Source: JABFRG01 sp046351415
Lineage (GTDB): Bacteria; Myxococcota_A; Polyangia; Polyangiales; Polyangiaceae
Assembly: GCA_046351415.1 (NCBI GenBank)
Contig: JAXLYO010000005.1
Coordinates: 62,001-126,000, forward strand
Length of the DNA stretch: 64,000 bases
Reading direction: 5' to 3'
Below the pieces are notes generated by a model, which ran no database searches, had not been told where the DNA came from, and saw only the letters and a program-made list of their open reading frames with translations. Positions 43,271 through 50,985 of this stretch are shown here, in pieces (position 1 is the stretch's first letter; every line of letters starts with the position of its first letter). A program made the position numbers and the translations under genes.

Positions 43271-44449
43271 ATGAGCCAAGCCGTCTATGTTGTTTCCGCC
43301 GCCCGTACTCCCATTGGCGCCTTCCAGGGTGCCCTCTCGTCGATGTCTGCCCCGAAACTCGGCGCAGAGGCCATCAAAGGCGCTCTGAAGCGCGCAAACC
43401 TCGCGGCCGAGCTCGTCGAAGAAGTGTTCATGGGCAACGTCCTCTCCGCGGGCATCGGCCAGGCGCCCGCGCGTCAGGCGCTCATCTATGCAGGTCTTCC
43501 CCAGAGCGTTCCCGCCACGACGGTGGGCAAGGTCTGTGGCTCGGGCCTCCAGGCGGTCGTGCTGGCAGCGCGGAACATCGCGCTCGGTGAAGCCGACATC
43601 ATCGTGGCGGGCGGCATGGAATCGATGTCGAACGTGCCTTATTACCTGCAAGGTGCACGCAATGGCTACCGGCTCGGCGACAACAAGGTCACCGACGGCA
43701 TGATCTTCGACGGCCTCTGGGACCCGTACAACAACATGCACATGGGCAACTGCGGCGACAAGTGCGCCGCCGAGTACAAGTTCTCTCGCGAAGCACAAGA
43801 CGATTTCGCCAAGGAGAGCTTCCGCCGCGCCGTGTCCGCCCAGAAGGAAGGGTTGTTCAAGGCCGAAATCGAGGCTGTCGCCGTTCCGCAACGCAAGGGT
43901 GACCCCGTGATGGTCTCCGAAGACGAGGGTCCCAGCAAAGGCGACCCCGCAAAGTTCTCGAAGCTTTCGCCCGCGTTCAGCAAGGACGGCACCATCACGG
44001 CGGCCAACGCTTCGTCGATCAACGACGGTGCGAGCGCGCTCGTCCTCGCGAGTGAAGCCGCCGTCAAGAAGCACAACCTGACGCCCCTCGGCCGCATCTC
44101 TGGGTACGCATCGGTCGCGCAAGACCCGGTATGGTTCACGACGGCTCCGGCGAAGGCCATGGAGAAGGTCCAAGCAAAGCTCGGTCTCAAGCCGAACGAC
44201 ATCGACCTCTACGAGATCAACGAAGCGTTCGCCGTCGTCGCAATGGTGTGCGCGCAGCTGAACGGCATCAGCACCGATCGCGTCAATGTACGCGGCGGAG
44301 CGGTTGCCCTCGGTCACCCCATCGGCGCGAGCGGCGCGCGCATCTTGACGACGCTCCTCCACACGATGAAGGACCAAAACAAGAAGCGTGGCTGCGCCTC
44401 GATCTGCATCGGCGGCGGCGAAGCTCTCGCTCTCGTCGTCGAACGCTGA
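43271..44449 (+). CDS. Acetyl-CoA C-acetyltransferase (thiolase)
   Basis: 392 aa, full length. The N-terminus is VYVVSAARTPIGAFQGALSS. Nucleophilic Cys lies in TVGKVCGSGLQAVVLAARN (near 88), NEAF in YEINEAFAVVAM (near 318), catalytic His in GHPIGASGARILTTLLHTM (near 348) and the second Cys in CIGGGEALALVVE (near 378). Reaction: reversible condensation of two acetyl-CoA to acetoacetyl-CoA, or thiolysis in fatty-acid degradation. Mid-length residues DPYNNMHMGNCGDKCAAEY contain the usual substrate loop with Met. An MBL-fold hydrolase follows immediately, so the pair may be co-transcribed. Confidence 0.93.
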   Translation: MSQAVYVVSAARTPIGAFQGALSSMSAPKLGAEAIKGALKRANLAAELVEEVFMGNVLSAGIGQAPARQALIYAGLPQSVPATTVGKVCGSGLQAVVLAARNIALGEADIIVAGGMESMSNVPYYLQGARNGYRLGDNKVTDGMIFDGLWDPYNNMHMGNCGDKCAAEYKFSREAQDDFAKESFRRAVSAQKEGLFKAEIEAVAVPQRKGDPVMVSEDEGPSKGDPAKFSKLSPAFSKDGTITAANASSINDGASALVLASEAAVKKHNLTPLGRISGYASVAQDPVWFTTAPAKAMEKVQAKLGLKPNDIDLYEINEAFAVVAMVCAQLNGISTDRVNVRGGAVALGHPIGASGARILTTLLHTMKDQNKKRGCASICIGGGEALALVVER

Positions 44450-44489
44450 GCCTTCGACCTTGCTGAGACCGCGTAGCGTTGCCTCGGGC

Positions 44490-45311
44490 GTGGAGGTGTT
44501 CCCCGTGCGGACCCCCACGCTCGCTCCGGCGACGCACACGAATGCCTATGCCCTGGGTGAGCGCGAGATCGTGCTCGTCGAGCCAGCAACGCCCTACGAG
44601 GACGAAAAGCGAGCCTTCGTCGAATGGGTGCGCGGGCTCGAGAGTAGGGGCCGAAAGGTCGTTGCGCTCTTCGCCACGCACCACCACGAAGACCACGTGG
44701 GCGGTCTTGCGTTTTTGGCGCGCGAGCTCTCGCTTCCGGTGTGGATGCATGCCTTCACGGCCGAGCGCACGGGGATCGTGCCCCACCGCCTGCTGCACGA
44801 TGGCGACGAAATCGTTCTCGCAGGTCCGGAGGCGTCGTCGTATCGGGTGCTCCATACGCCGGGGCATGCCGAGGGTCATCTTTGCCTTCACGACGAATCG
44901 AGTGGTGCTGTCGTCGTCGGTGACATGGTCGCGAGCGTCGGCACGATTCTCATCGCGCCTGGGGAAGGCGACATGGCGGTGTACCTCGCGCAGCTCGAGC
45001 GACTTTCGAAGCTCGGGGCCAAGGTGGCGCTACCGGCGCATGGCGATCCCATTTCGGAGCCCACGAACCATTTCAATGCATACATCACGCATCGATTGGC
45101 TCGGGAAGCGCGCGTAGAGTCCTGCGTGAAGTCGCTTGGTTCGCACGGAGGCAACCTCGATGCGCTGGTCGCACTCGCCTACGCCGACACCCCAGAGAGC
45201 GTGTGGCCCATCGCGAAGCTGAGTCTCGAAGCGCACCTGCTCAAGCTTTTGGCGGAAGGGCGGGCGATGCGCCAAGGCTCACGTTGGATGGCGCCTTCTG
45301 GAGCGGAGTAG
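44490..45311 (+). CDS. MBL-fold metallohydrolase, LACTB2/glyoxalase II-like
   Basis: 273 aa from the GTG at 44490; TTG at 44460 is another possible start, and the longer frame overlaps the thiolase. Motifs: VALFATHHHEDHVGGLAFLA (H-x-H-x-D-H), VLHTPGHAEGHLCLHDES, VVVGDMVASVGTILI and KVALPAHGDPISEPT. A C-terminal helical domain follows (about 195-270) of the kind found in LACTB2-type enzymes, ending ALRQ-like MRQGSRWM. Probably a zinc-dependent thioesterase or RNA-type nuclease; the substrate is unknown. Its last 71 bases overlap the convergent hydrolase gene, so transcripts would be antisense there. Confidence 0.82.
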   Translation: MEVFPVRTPTLAPATHTNAYALGEREIVLVEPATPYEDEKRAFVEWVRGLESRGRKVVALFATHHHEDHVGGLAFLARELSLPVWMHAFTAERTGIVPHRLLHDGDEIVLAGPEASSYRVLHTPGHAEGHLCLHDESSGAVVVGDMVASVGTILIAPGEGDMAVYLAQLERLSKLGAKVALPAHGDPISEPTNHFNAYITHRLAREARVESCVKSLGSHGGNLDALVALAYADTPESVWPIAKLSLEAHLLKLLAEGRAMRQGSRWMAPSGAE

Positions 45312-46218
45312 GTCGCGCGGGGAGCACTTCCGGAAGGAACGCCGAGAGGGCCGCACGTAGCACTTCTCGGTGCGGGTTTCGCCCGAAGCCCGTGAACTCT
45401 TGCGCTCTGCATGCGCCACCACCGCTGCCGTGAACTCCCGCGCAAGCGAGCGCGAACTCGTCGAACGGCCGCTGCCATACGATGCGCTGATAGCCGAAGT
45501 ACACGGGCGTTCGCTCCGCGAGACTGAGCAGCGCAGGCATGGTCTTTTCGTCGAGGCATGTGTCGATGGCGAGTGCCGCGCGAAGCTTCACGTTCGGCGC
45601 GAGGAGCCCGCCGTTTGGATTGCAGCCCCCGCCGCTGTGGCCTACGAGGACGACGTTGTTGCGATCGATACGAGCACGACCGGAAAGGGCCAGCTCGGTG
45701 CTGTCGAGGAAGGCCTGCAAATCGAAGTCGTGCCACATCACGCGGGTGCCGCGCGCATAACGAGAGTGCGTGGGGGCCGCGAGCACGAAGGGCCGCACCT
45801 TCTCGCTCGAGACGAGCTCGTCCGAAACGAGGCGCGGGTCGAGAGACGTTCCGTCGAACTCGGGGTTTTCTTTTTCGGCCTCGTTCAGGCCATGGAGAAA
45901 CACGACGACGGGAAGCGGCTCGGCCGAGTCCGCACCGTTGCTTGCCGGAAGGTAGGCGATCGACCCTGGCCCCTGCCGCGAGAACATGTAGCGCTTGTGT
46001 TGGAACGAGAACTTGGTCGTTCGCGCATGCATGCTCTTTGCGTCGTGCACGTCCGCAGATGCGACGCTGCCAAGCGCAAGCACCGAAGCCAGCAGAGCAA
46101 AACCAGAGAGGCGAGCGAGGGAGGAGCCCACGATACCAACCAGAGTACCAACCCCCTCTTTCGCCTTCCGCGGAAAAGCACACGAGGACGGAAGATCAGT
46201 CGGCCATTGTATGCGCAT
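45241..46218 (-). CDS. Exported alpha/beta hydrolase
   Basis: 325 aa. The export signal is LARLSGFALLASVLALGSVA; the first 30 residues look non-signal, so a later start is possible but unresolved. The body has PLPVVVFLHGLNEAEKENPE (oxyanion strand), NNVVLVGHSGGGCNPNGGLL (nucleophile elbow, G-x-S-x-G), and LAIDTCLDEKTMPALLSLAE. Four or more Cys may form disulfides. Function is likely an esterase or peptidase outside the cytoplasm. It is different from the lipoprotein at 390. The 3' end overlaps the convergent MBL gene by 71 bases. Confidence 0.75.
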   Translation of the reverse strand: MRIQWPTDLPSSCAFPRKAKEGVGTLVGIVGSSLARLSGFALLASVLALGSVASADVHDAKSMHARTTKFSFQHKRYMFSRQGPGSIAYLPASNGADSAEPLPVVVFLHGLNEAEKENPEFDGTSLDPRLVSDELVSSEKVRPFVLAAPTHSRYARGTRVMWHDFDLQAFLDSTELALSGRARIDRNNVVLVGHSGGGCNPNGGLLAPNVKLRAALAIDTCLDEKTMPALLSLAERTPVYFGYQRIVWQRPFDEFALACAGVHGSGGGACRAQEFTGFGRNPHREVLRAALSAFLPEVLPARPTPLQKAPSNVSLGASPALPPKA

Positions 46219-46343
46219 GCGCGCGAAGGCGGGTCATGGCGGCGCCGCTCGGACGCTTGCCGCACCTATCTCACATGGCGCACATGCCTCACATCTGCGC
46301 ACGTCGAGCACTGCGACCGTAAGTCTTCGGAAGCTCCCACGAT

Positions 46344-46835
46344 TCAGCCGCTGCAGCCGCAAGCGCGGATGCGTGCACTTTCTCTGTTTTTCTCGAGCGT
46401 GCCTTTTGCGCGCGTGCACTGCTCGTCGGTCGGCCCTGTCATACGACAGAGCGAGGTGACGGCGACGCTCATGGAGTGCAGGGCGCGGCAGGCTCGCTCG
46501 CAGGGCGACGGCTCTTCTTGCGCCGACGGAGGAGCGCCCCCCGCCTTCGCGTCGGCGGCAGACTGCGCAGCCTGGGGTGCCGCCGGTGCGGTTGGCGCCG
46601 AGGGTTGCGCGGCACGAGCACCGTTCGCGTCGGCCCCGCTTCGGGCTCTTTCGTCTTCACGGAGTTGCTGCCCTGCGAGCTCCCGCTCCGCGCTCTGAAT
46701 CTGTGCCTTCGCTTCGGCGATCGTCGTCGGCTCCTGCGCAGATTGTTGGGCCGCGACGCGTGGAGACATCCCAGCGGCGCACCCCGCGAGCGATGCGAAC
46801 GAAAGCGAGCAGCCGAGAACCGTAGCGAGGCGCAT
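46344..46835 (-). CDS. Lipoprotein with coiled-coil and Ala/Pro linker
   Basis: 163 aa. Lipobox in LGCSLSFASLAGCAAGMSPR (Cys near 19). A helical stretch follows (PTTIAEAKAQIQSAERELAG, QQLREDERA) with a charged repeat pattern, then an Ala/Pro/Gln linker (APTAPAAPQAAQSAADAKAG). The C-terminal part is a Cys-rich helical hairpin: CERACRALHSMSVAVTSLC, CTRAKGTLEKNRESARIRAC and CGCSG. It is probably periplasmic. A 36-base gap separates it from the TauE-like gene upstream. Confidence 0.62.
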   Translation of the reverse strand: MRLATVLGCSLSFASLAGCAAGMSPRVAAQQSAQEPTTIAEAKAQIQSAERELAGQQLREDERARSGADANGARAAQPSAPTAPAAPQAAQSAADAKAGGAPPSAQEEPSPCERACRALHSMSVAVTSLCRMTGPTDEQCTRAKGTLEKNRESARIRACGCSG

Positions 46836-46871
46836 AGGCGGATCATACGCGGACCGCGCCTCTTCGCAACT

Positions 46872-47627
46872 TCAGCCGCGAACGAGGAGACTCACGCCGA
46901 CGGCGAGAAGGAGCACCTGGATGGCGACGCGAAACTTCTCCGGAGAGACGCGACGATGAAGGAGCTCACCCAGCCAAACGGCGACGAAGAGAAGTGGGGC
47001 GAGCAGAAGCGAGAGCTTGAGTGTGCTCGCGTTGACGTTTCCTTGCACGGCAAACGTGGCGATGACGGCACCATTCAGCACGCACCAGAGCGCAGTCAAC
47101 GTGGCACGAAAGGCGGCCTTGTCGCGCAATTCGCCGCTCGCTACGAAGACGACGAGTGGGCCGCCGGTCGCGAATGCACCGTGAAACGTCCCTCCGATGA
47201 ACAAGAGAAGCGGTGCAAAAAGGCGCCGCCGAGGCGAAGGCTCGCTCGAGGGCGGCTTCACGAACTCGCGGAGAGAAAACAGGACGAGAAAGGCGCCGAG
47301 GAAACGTTTCAACGGAGATGCCGGCATGCGCGCAGAGAGCCAGAGGCCGAGCGGAATGCCAGGTGCCATGAACGGGACGAGCTTCCGGAGGAGAAAGCGC
47401 CCATCGAGGTCTTTTCGCGTGCGAAGGAGCATCGTCAGAGAAAGGCCTAGGTTCAACGGCAAGAAGATCGAAAGCACTTCCGTGAGGGGAAGAAAGAGAA
47501 CCCCAAGCCCGACCGAGATGAGCGTCCCACCGAAACCAATCGCGGCCTCCACGGTGAACCCGAGCGCCACGCAGCCGGCAAAGCAGAGCAGTGGGGCGGT
47601 CAGAACGGGCAAGACGGGTAGAGCCAT
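46872..47627 (-). CDS. TauE/SafE-family sulfite/anion exporter
   Basis: 251 aa, about seven to eight membrane segments. The N-terminal half contains the family signature VEAAIGFGGTLISVGLGVLF and the second half ALLLFIGGTFHGAFATGGPL-type repeat (FIGGTFHGAFATGGPLVVFV), the internal duplication typical of TauE/SafE. Charged cytoplasmic loops (RTRKDLDGRFLL, KPPSSEPSPRRR) separate the halves. Family knowledge: export of sulfite, sulfoacetate or related organic acids; here the substrate is unknown. Its start is only 28 bases from the divergent lipoprotein start. Confidence 0.85.
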   Translation of the reverse strand: MALPVLPVLTAPLLCFAGCVALGFTVEAAIGFGGTLISVGLGVLFLPLTEVLSIFLPLNLGLSLTMLLRTRKDLDGRFLLRKLVPFMAPGIPLGLWLSARMPASPLKRFLGAFLVLFSLREFVKPPSSEPSPRRRLFAPLLLFIGGTFHGAFATGGPLVVFVASGELRDKAAFRATLTALWCVLNGAVIATFAVQGNVNASTLKLSLLLAPLLFVAVWLGELLHRRVSPEKFRVAIQVLLLAVGVSLLVRG

Positions 47628-47655
47628 TGGAGCGCGGGTGTTCTACAATGAGAGC

Positions 47656-48162
47656 ATGAAGCGTGTACTTTGGTCTCGTCCCTTGCTTGGTTGTGGTGTC
47701 GTAGCTCTTGCATGTGGGGTCGTGGTCGCGTGTTCGAGCGGTACACAAACCGGCTCCTCCAGCGGCTCCTCGAACGAGGATTCAGGCGCGACGGAGGATG
47801 CCGCCGTCACCGCTGATGCCGATGCCGCCGTCACCACCGATGCCGCCAGCGACGTCACGACCGACGCAGGCTATCCGCATCGATATGGCAACTCGGACGT
47901 AGGCGGCGCTTGTGAGTTCAATCGCGACTGCAAGCAGGGGCTCCGCTGCGAGTGCTCGAAGGGTGACTGCGCTTGCAAGACGGGCGTTCGCGGTGAAGGT
48001 GGCGTCGGTGCTCCATGCACGACGAACGAAGAGTGCGGAAGCGCCGTGTGCTTCGATGATCGCTTGTGCACGGACGAATGCACGACGAATGCAACCTGCA
48101 AGGGGGAGATTCCCAACTGCATTTCGATCATCGGCTTTTCTGCGAAGATTTGCGGACCGTAG
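47656..48162 (+). CDS. Cys-rich lipoprotein with Ser/Ala/Asp linker
   Basis: 168 aa from the ATG at 47656. Lipoprotein signal: LLGCGVVALACGVVVACSSG. A flexible linker of Ser, Gly, Thr, Ala and Asp (TGSSSGSSNEDSGATEDAAV) is followed by a dickkopf-type Cys module: CEFNRDCKQGLRCECSKGDC, CTTNEECGSAVCFDDRLCTD and CTTNATCKGEIPNC. This resembles many myxobacterial surface lipoproteins. It is convergent with the next lipoprotein, 7 bases apart. Confidence 0.75.
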   Translation: MKRVLWSRPLLGCGVVALACGVVVACSSGTQTGSSSGSSNEDSGATEDAAVTADADAAVTTDAASDVTTDAGYPHRYGNSDVGGACEFNRDCKQGLRCECSKGDCACKTGVRGEGGVGAPCTTNEECGSAVCFDDRLCTDECTTNATCKGEIPNCISIIGFSAKICGP

Positions 48163-48169
48163 TGGACCG

Positions 48170-48667
48170 CTACTTCACGACGTGAAATTCGAGCGCGCCA
48201 GTCGAGACGAAACTTCCGTCGGGAAACTCGCAGAAGCCGTCTTCACCGCCGGGGCCGCGCCCCGTTGTGTTCGTGCGTCCCATTTTGCGACAAGCGATCG
48301 CACCGGGATTGGCGCCGCCATTGAGCTCGTTTCCGGCGAGCTGGATGGTCTTGCCGCCGCGGAGAGCGTCCATGGCTTGGCACTGCAGTTCGCCGGTCGG
48401 ACGCGCGCAGCTGGCGCTCACGTGAACGTGTTCGGCATCGAAGAGAAGGACGTCGGCGCGCCGGCCGCCTTCGAACGTGAAGGTGGCGCGCTGGGCGCGC
48501 GATGCGTGGAGGCCCCCGAGCGGACCGCCACCATGCATGCCACCGGGATGGTTCGGGAGCGGCGCTGCGTCGCCCCCACAAGCCGCAAGCAGCCAGCACG
48601 AGCTGCCCGCGATGAAGAGCGATGCCTTCGAGAAAAGGGGGAGAAAAGAGGCGTCACGTTTCATCAT
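48170..48667 (-). CDS. Lipoprotein with His-rich, beta-type body
   Basis: 165 aa. A lipobox (CWLLAACGGD, Cys near 30) is followed by a His/Gly linker (HPGGMHGGGPLGGLHASRA). The body reads ATFTFEGGRRADVLLFDAEH, VHVSASCARPTGELQCQAMD, GKTIQLAGNELNGGANPGAI and CRKMGRTNTTGRGPGGED, ending STGALEFHVVK. Two Cys pairs are likely disulfides. No known family; periplasmic or surface. Confidence 0.6.
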   Translation of the reverse strand: MMKRDASFLPLFSKASLFIAGSSCWLLAACGGDAAPLPNHPGGMHGGGPLGGLHASRAQRATFTFEGGRRADVLLFDAEHVHVSASCARPTGELQCQAMDALRGGKTIQLAGNELNGGANPGAIACRKMGRTNTTGRGPGGEDGFCEFPDGSFVSTGALEFHVVK

Positions 48668-48846
48668 GGATGAGACGATCGCACTCTCCGTGAGAGCCCG
48701 TCAACCACGAGAGCTGGGGCCCTCTCTGGCAGGGGCCGAAGCGCCGAACGCGTCCCGTCTCGTGTATTCGCCAATCGACCAATGGCGGCGTCTTTCACGC
48801 TCCTTCACGCTCCTTCGGCCGCTGCTCTTCGGCAGCCAGCTAGGAA

Positions 48847-49119
48847 TCAGTTCGCGCGCTTCGTCGGGAGGACGACGAGGGAGCCCTTCTTGCCTTCGGA
48901 GAACACCGTGGGGCGCAAGGCCGACGTGGCTTGGGCTTCTTCGTGGTGCGCGACCACCGGGGCGTCGGGAAGCGTCATCTGCTGCTCGCCCGGGGGCGTC
49001 CAATCGGCCGCGTTCACTTCGATCGGCGCTGCGGCCGTTCGGGTTGCAGTCGAGGCCCCACCACAGGCGACGGTGCTGACGGCGAAGAGAGCGAGGAGCG
49101 AGAGAGCGACGTTTTTCAT
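48847..49119 (-). CDS. Small lipoprotein
   Basis: 90 aa from the ATG at 49119; the frame continues to 49197 but without a signal. Lipoprotein signal: NVALSLLALFAVSTVACGGA (lipobox Cys near 18). The mature part is short, Ala/Thr-rich, with IEVNAADWTPPGEQQMTLPD and a basic tail (EGKKGSLVVLPTKRAN). Function unknown. It reads away from the repeat array at 49202. Confidence 0.55.
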   Translation of the reverse strand: MKNVALSLLALFAVSTVACGGASTATRTAAAPIEVNAADWTPPGEQQMTLPDAPVVAHHEEAQATSALRPTVFSEGKKGSLVVLPTKRAN

Positions 49120-49201
49120 TGGCACTGCATCTTTATGACATGCCTGTTTCTGTCGGCCAGCAAAAGTGCGCTCATGTGAGATAAAACTTTGATCCACCCA
49201 C

Positions 49202-49379
49202 GCAAAGATTTCAATGTCAGTCGCCCCTCCCCGCGAAATGCCGGACGATTGACGCGAAGGCAGCTTTGCAAAGAGGTCAATGTCCGTCGCCTCTCCGGGC
49301 CGGACGATTGACGCGCAGTCGCCCCTCCGCGCTTCTCATCGCGAAGAGGTCAATGTCAGTCGCCTCTCTGCGGGAGGCG
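49202..49379 (+). repeat. Three imperfect tandem units, each a hairpin-type dyad
   Basis: Units begin at about 49202, 49268 and 49341 (spacing 66 and 73 bases). Each contains TCAATGTCNGTCGCC; units 1 and 2 also contain GGACGATTGACGCG. Within units 1 and 2, GTCAATGTCC-type sequence and GGACGATTGAC are near-complements (one extra base), so each can form a stem of about 10 bp. Unit 3 is truncated at GGGAGGCG. The array ends 16 bases before the GTG start of the lipoprotein at 49396. It could be a binding array or a structured leader. Apart from it, the 276-base gap holds nothing recognisable. Confidence 0.7.
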
Positions 49380-49395
49380 TGGTAGCGCTCGAAAG

Positions 49396-50412
49396 GTGAG
49401 GCGATTCGCCTGGGTTTTGCTTCCGCTGGCGCTCGCGGCTTGTGGCGCGGGGAAGAAAGAGGGAGCGACGAGCGGCAAGGGCCCCGTCATGCCCTCCCCC
49501 GAGGGCGACCTCGATCCAGCGGAGGTCGTACCAAGCGGCATCTCGTACGTCGTACGGGTCGACGGAAAGAAGCTTCGGGGCACACCGCTGCTCCCCGCAC
49601 TCGTTGCGGTCGTACGCGAGCATGGAGGCTCGCAGCTCTTCGACGAAGTCCGCAAGACGTGCGACTTCCCGCTCTCCGGAATCATCGATCAGGCGATCCT
49701 CTTCACGCGCCAAAGGGAGTGGGCCATCGCGATGCGGCCGCAAGTGACGGCCGAAGAGGCCCTCGATTGCGTCCGCAAGATTTCCCACTCGACGGTCCAG
49801 CGCGACGGACAACTCGTCCCGGTCGAACTGCCCTCGTCATCCGGCGCTTCGGGCAGCCCACGCGCGAGTGGACTCGTTGCGACGACGCGTGGCGGGCTCT
49901 TCCTCATCGGCGACCGCGCGCTCGTACGCGCCGCATTCGATGCGCCCCGAGCTCCCGACGCGCGCAAGCGCTACGTCCTCGACGGCCACACGGTCGCGCT
50001 CGCGGACGGCGCGCTCCTCGGCGACATTCCCTTCGATGCGCGTGCCGACGCGACGCGTGCGGGGTTTTCGCTCGTCTTGCGCGCACACCTCTCCTCGCCC
50101 GACGTCGCGAAGAAGGGCGAGGAGCTCATCGTCCATCAACGCGAGCTCGCGTTCGCGAAAGCGCGAAGTCCTCTGGCGCGCGAAGTCCTCCGCAGCCTTC
50201 GCGTCGAAGCAAGAGGCGCAGAGCTCGACATCAACCTCGGCATCGATGGCGACACGACGGCACAAGAGAAGTACATCGACGTCCTCGTCGGCCTCGCACG
50301 CATCTTTCTCGAGGTCTACGAGCGTCCCGACCCCGTAGCGCCGCCCGCAAGCACCGCGGCGCCCACGCCAGGAGCGCCCTCCGCAGCCACGGAAAGCGTC
50401 AGGAAACCGTGA
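49396..50412 (+). CDS. Lipoprotein of unknown function
   Basis: 338 aa with a GTG start after GAAAG. Lipobox in RRFAWVLLPLALAACGAG (Cys near 16). The mature part resembles other myxobacterial periplasmic proteins of about 300 residues with no assigned domain: PSGISYVVRVDGKKLRGTPL, PLSGIIDQAILFTRQREWAI and TTRGGLFLIGDRALVRAAFD. It ends with a Pro/Ala/Thr tail. Beta strands and helices alternate and two Cys are retained (KTCDFP, DCVRK). The last 14 bases overlap the convergent Mpo1-like gene. Confidence 0.65.
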   Translation: MRRFAWVLLPLALAACGAGKKEGATSGKGPVMPSPEGDLDPAEVVPSGISYVVRVDGKKLRGTPLLPALVAVVREHGGSQLFDEVRKTCDFPLSGIIDQAILFTRQREWAIAMRPQVTAEEALDCVRKISHSTVQRDGQLVPVELPSSSGASGSPRASGLVATTRGGLFLIGDRALVRAAFDAPRAPDARKRYVLDGHTVALADGALLGDIPFDARADATRAGFSLVLRAHLSSPDVAKKGEELIVHQRELAFAKARSPLAREVLRSLRVEARGAELDINLGIDGDTTAQEKYIDVLVGLARIFLEVYERPDPVAPPASTAAPTPGAPSAATESVRKP

Positions 50413-50794
50413 GCGGCTCGGACTTGCCGTTGTGCGAGGCGGCTTGCGCCTCTTTCTCTTCTTCTTCGCGGAGGATGCGCTCGACCTCGGCGTCCATCGT
50501 ACCCGCATAGATCTTCATCAGCATCTTGAAGTCGCCACGGAACGACCACGCAGGATAGGTGAACGTAGCCGGCGTATTCTTCTCGACGAAGAAGTGTCCA
50601 ATCCACGAACCACCGTACCCGAGCACAGGGGCAAGAGCGATGAGCCAGGGCCGCTTCGTCCAAAGCGCATAGGCCGCCATGAGAAGCCCTGCCGTCGTGC
50701 CGACTGCATGCAGGGTACGCGTCGTCTTCTTCGAGTGCTCTTTCACGTAAAAGGGCCAGAACTCCTCAAACGACTCAAAGCGACCGTTCTTCAT
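50399..50794 (-). CDS. Mpo1-like (DUF962) membrane protein
   Basis: 131 aa from the ATG at 50794, with GGGAGAG upstream. Motifs: FEEFWPFYVKEHSKKTTRTL and HAVGTTAGLLMAAYAL, then GYGGSWIGHFFVEKNTPATF and TYPAWSFRGDFKMLMKIYAG. The His residues in HSKKTTRTLHAVG and WIGHFFVEKN match the DUF962/Mpo1 family of Fe-dependent dioxygenases, which in yeast act on 2-hydroxy fatty acids in phytosphingosine breakdown. One or two hydrophobic helices are present. A C-terminal Glu-rich tail (REEEEKEAQAAS) follows. Role in lipid alpha-oxidation is inferred. Confidence 0.78.
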   Translation of the reverse strand: MKNGRFESFEEFWPFYVKEHSKKTTRTLHAVGTTAGLLMAAYALWTKRPWLIALAPVLGYGGSWIGHFFVEKNTPATFTYPAWSFRGDFKMLMKIYAGTMDAEVERILREEEEKEAQAASHNGKSEPLTVS

Positions 50795-50899
50795 GACTCT
50801 CCCTCGTCTCTCTCCAACTCTTGCGCGTGGTGACGGGACGCTAGCATGGCGAAACTCGGTTTCAAGCGAGCGGCTGGAAAAGGCGCAATAAAGTGGAAG

Positions 50900-50940
50900 C
50901 ACGGCAGAAAGCCCCCCGATTCGAGGAGCTCCCTGCCGTG
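50900..50940 (-). terminator. Hairpin after the AgmX/PglI-type gene
   Basis: CACGGCAG at 50900-50907 and CTGCCGTG at 50933-50940 form a perfect 8-bp stem with a 25-base loop. It lies 45 bases past the stop of the leftward gene at 50986 and is followed in that direction by a T-rich but mixed stretch (CTTCCACTTTATT). Probably the terminator of that unit. Confidence 0.55.
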
Positions 50941-50985
50941 AGGCCGTGAGCGTTCACCTGTTCAGTAAGGCGCCGAGCGGTCCCG

